Origin: Balamuthia mandrillaris
Taxonomy: Eukaryota > Discosea > Longamoebia > Balamuthiidae
DNA length: 64,000 nucleotides
Direction of reading: 5' to 3'
NCBI GenBank assembly: GCA_031835245.1
Contig: JAVKOQ010000014.1
Coordinates: forward strand, 16,001 to 80,000
Positions 61,401 to 64,000 of the stretch are shown here, one piece after another (position 1 is the first letter of the stretch; every line of letters starts with the position of its first letter). The notes beneath the pieces were generated by a model, which saw only the letters and a list, made by a program, of their open reading frames with translations, ran no database searches and was not told where the DNA came from. The position numbers were made by a program, and so were the translations under genes.

Positions 61401-64000
61401 TGCACATTGTTAAGTCGGCAAATAAAACTGAAGAAATGGCAAGAAAAGTAACAAAAAGAAGTACCAAAACGTTGGGACTCTTCAAGTCTCTGTGAATAAT
61501 GGAAGGAACAGTGGAATAATGCAAAAACTTCATGCCCTCTGCAACGTCCAAAGCTATCTTGAGCCGCAAGGGCCAGGATAAAGGATTGCCAGGTTCGTGG
61601 ATGTAATCATAGAGATTGCCGTGAGGCAACAACTCCGTCACTATACAATATTGTCCTTGTTCCATGCTCAGTCCTTTGAAAGACACTATGTTTGGATGTG
61701 AAAGACCACTTTTTGTTTTGCGAAAGCCATGAGTTAGTTTCCATCCGTTGCTAAAGAAATAACGAAGACGAAGGGAAGGAGGAAACCTCATCATCCAAAC
61801 TTCTCTTCTGAATTCGTTGAATATTCTATCAGGCAAACCGCGATAATAAGTATCACGGAACGGATTCAACGCACTTCGCTGTTTGTCGAATGTTTCGCTT
61901 TCCAGGCTCAGTGTATCCTCGCCTTCGAGGGCAGAAACCTCCCTCAAAGTGCCTTCTCCCTCCTCTCCTTCATCTTCTCTTCCATTGTTGTTGCTCTGTG
62001 CTGCTTCATTATGTCGAGGTAGCTCTTGTTGCAGTGACGGTGGTGCTTCTTCGATGGATGACAGGATCTTCACCGCCACCAACTCCTTTTGCCAAAGAGC
62101 ACTGTAAACAGTGGCATAGCCGCCCGATCCTATCTTCTCCTGTATCTTCAACTCGGAGAAGGGTATCTTCGCGACCTCTGCCATGGTTAGATCCGGCGTG
62201 ACAGCATCCAAGCGAACCAGCGTTGGCACTCTGCCGTTGGTGCAGCGAAGATAGGACTCCATGCTCATCGCTGCAGTTTGGCATTGCTCCAAAGAGAACA
62301 TGTGGCAGGCATCTATGGGCAAGCCTTGGAACAAACAGTGAGGACAGGGCATACTCACGTGAACATCTATCTTAAACCAATCCTGTGTTTGTTTTGTTTT
62401 TGTTAAATAAAGTAGCGAAGAGCAGAAACATAACAGGAGAGAAGGGAACGAGAAAACCGTACGTGGATGAAGGATTCTACAGACGCGGTGATCGCACAAA
62501 ACACGTCGACAGGATTGCATCCTCGCACAGAAACCTCCAGCATCCTCTTCCAATGATACAGCTCCAACTTCAACAGCAGTGGCCGCCGTTGCGCTGCTGA
62601 ATCTTCATCACCAGCACTATCCGCAGCCGCCACCGACGAAGAGGGCATCACTTTGGCCAACAGTCCATTCCTCCAAACAAGCTCTCCGACAGTGTTTTGA
62701 TTCAGCAATCGTACCATCAAATGGCCAAAGAAACCACTCGGAACAAATGACAAGCGATACAGTCTTGTCTGTTGTCGTATCGCTGATGATGGGTCATCAT
62801 TATTGAGGCTCTTAGCATCTCCTCCTTTTGCTCTCTCCATTTCAGAACCCGAGAGTGTAGATGGCCACGCAGATAACAGTTGAGGCGGACGTTCGTCTGG
62901 TAACAGCACTGGGATCAGGCTTCTGACAAAGGGTGATCCGTTCTCTTCCTCTTCATCCGCTTCTCCATGAGCATTTTCATCGATGGGCAAGAGAAGTTTG
63001 TTGAGGCGAGAGGTTGGAGACAGTCTATAAATGATCTCGAACTTTTCCAATAAGTTCAATAAAGGTTCATGCAGATGAGGAGGATAGAGAGGAGCGCGCC
63101 ATAAGTGTTGTAGGTCTTTATGGCGAAGTACTCCGCTTTTAATATATGTGTGTTTGGTCGTTATCACACTGCTCAACATTTCTGTCAACCACTGTTTAAA
63201 AGCGAGCAGCCTTAAGAATAAAGCAGAACGAGCTAAAGAGGAGGAGCAAGATAAGCAGGAACAAGAAGAGTACATACGTGAGGCGAAAGAATGAGAAGAT
63301 TCTTCAGGTTTTCATCTTCAGGGAGATAGACGATACTCCCAAGGTTATGCAGCAACTTGACATAATAAAAGACATCCTCTTCCTGCAAGATCTTACAAGT
63401 GTTGGCCACCACCTTAAGCTCCGTCCAAGTGAGCACCGGTGGAATCTTCTTGGCACGAAGCTTCAACAGCTCCTCCTCCAATAATAGCAACGACTTGGGA
63501 AACGGCTCTCCCAAGTGAGGCTGCGCAGCGATGATTTCCTTGACTGAGCGTCTCAGGTCCTTGATTCCTTTGCCGCTGGTGCAGCTGACGCCGATGGCAC
63601 GAGGGTAGAGCATGCTGGCAAACTGAGGGGCGAAGCGATGGAGCACGCGTTGGAGTTTGGCCTCGCCTGCTTCTTTGCTGCTGCACTCGTCCATGTGAGT
63701 GCCAACCAGAAGAACAGTGGCGTTGGCAGCACCCACCCGAGCCCTAATGGCCTCCAACCAATAATGCACGCGGCTGGTCTCCTCCGACTTGGCCACGTTC
63801 CAAACTAAGAGGTAGAGAGCTCTCTCAGAGAGGAAGAACTGGTGGGTACTGTAGTAGATCTCCTGCCCAGCAAAGTCCCAAACGGAGAGAGTGACCTTCT
63901 TTTTGCCTTCTGGTGGTGGTAAATGGACATTCATGCGCCATTCCTCGATGTCGATGCCGTCCGTGGATAGAGGAGGCGATTGGGGTTGCCAGAGGCGATG
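58433..64000 (-). CDS. Roco-family protein: Roc GTPase, COR, TKL kinase, WD40 (5' end beyond window)
   Basis: The gene enters from the right edge, so its N-terminus (usually leucine-rich repeats) is not seen. Within view: the Roc domain with STDGIDIEEW, VTLSVWDFAGQEIYYSTHQF and VLLVGTHMDECSS; a COR region (LRAKKIPPVLTWTELKVVAN; LHNLGSIVYLPEDENLKNLL); then a kinase with LKIQEKIGSGGYATVYSALW, VAVKIL, SIIHRDLKSPNVL, KVADFGASSVAP, TWLAPEILQG and DVYAFGVILYELAARKPFF. The kinase motifs are complete, so catalysis is likely. A Ser/Thr-rich linker precedes WD40-type blades (RNTVWSAATDGKIYVWHAM; QRVWSADETGLIIVWDQKSQ; YVWGVTQHGAILIWDVRG; NGNLRLWQAFHG). This is the LRRK2 / Dictyostelium Roco arrangement. 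An acidic insert lies inside the kinase N-lobe (GREDEGEEGEGTLREVSALE). At least a dozen introns, one with a CT array (61016-61060). Confidence 0.93.

Overview
The window is nuclear DNA of a protist with dense, intron-rich genes. Short introns (mostly 65-90 bases), many GTACGT splice donors, a Roc-COR-kinase-WD40 protein, SCAI, gp78, TRAP-gamma, CHMP7 and an F-box/ankyrin gene of the kind common in amoebae point to an amoebozoan, perhaps a discosean such as Acanthamoeba or Balamuthia. That placement is inference. About 24 protein-coding genes are supported, most identified by joining exons whose phases agree. No tRNA, rRNA or CRISPR was seen.

Left part (1-23 kb). Low-complexity repeats fill the first kilobase. 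A minus-strand locus follows, encoding a ZC3HC1/NIPA zinc-finger region joined to, or abutting, a very long charged-helix protein. Then come divergent gene pairs with short shared promoters: NIPA/uL16 (RPL10), SmE/MBF1, TMCO1/SCAI, Yippee/TRAP-gamma, and CHMP7/pseudokinase-ARM.

Middle (23-45 kb). An AT-rich gene-free stretch with a 43-bp inverted repeat precedes a secreted EEP-family phosphodiesterase, the SNARE Sec20/BNIP1, an mS41-like mitochondrial ribosomal protein and RFC1. Between the 3' ends of RFC1 and the FANCJ helicase sit two intron-free genes: an F-box/ankyrin protein and a protein carrying four different histone folds in the order H2B-H2A-H4-H3. This single-chain histone 'quadruplet' is the most striking item in the window. 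It recalls the fused histones of giant DNA viruses.

Right part (45-64 kb). A small SANT protein, gp78/AMFR, the UFM1 protease UFSP2, a 2-oxoglutarate oxygenase, a TPR-RING-LON protein, a mono-ADP-ribosyltransferase, and the 3' part of a Roco kinase cut by the window edge. An AT-rich block (about 49.4-53.2 kb) cuts across UFSP2 and the oxygenase.

Themes. Several products act at the ER (TMCO1, TRAP-gamma, gp78, Sec20, UFSP2, CHMP7) and others in genome upkeep (RFC1, FANCJ, ADP-ribosyltransferase). CT-dinucleotide arrays occur in many introns, always with CT on the transcribed gene's sense strand.
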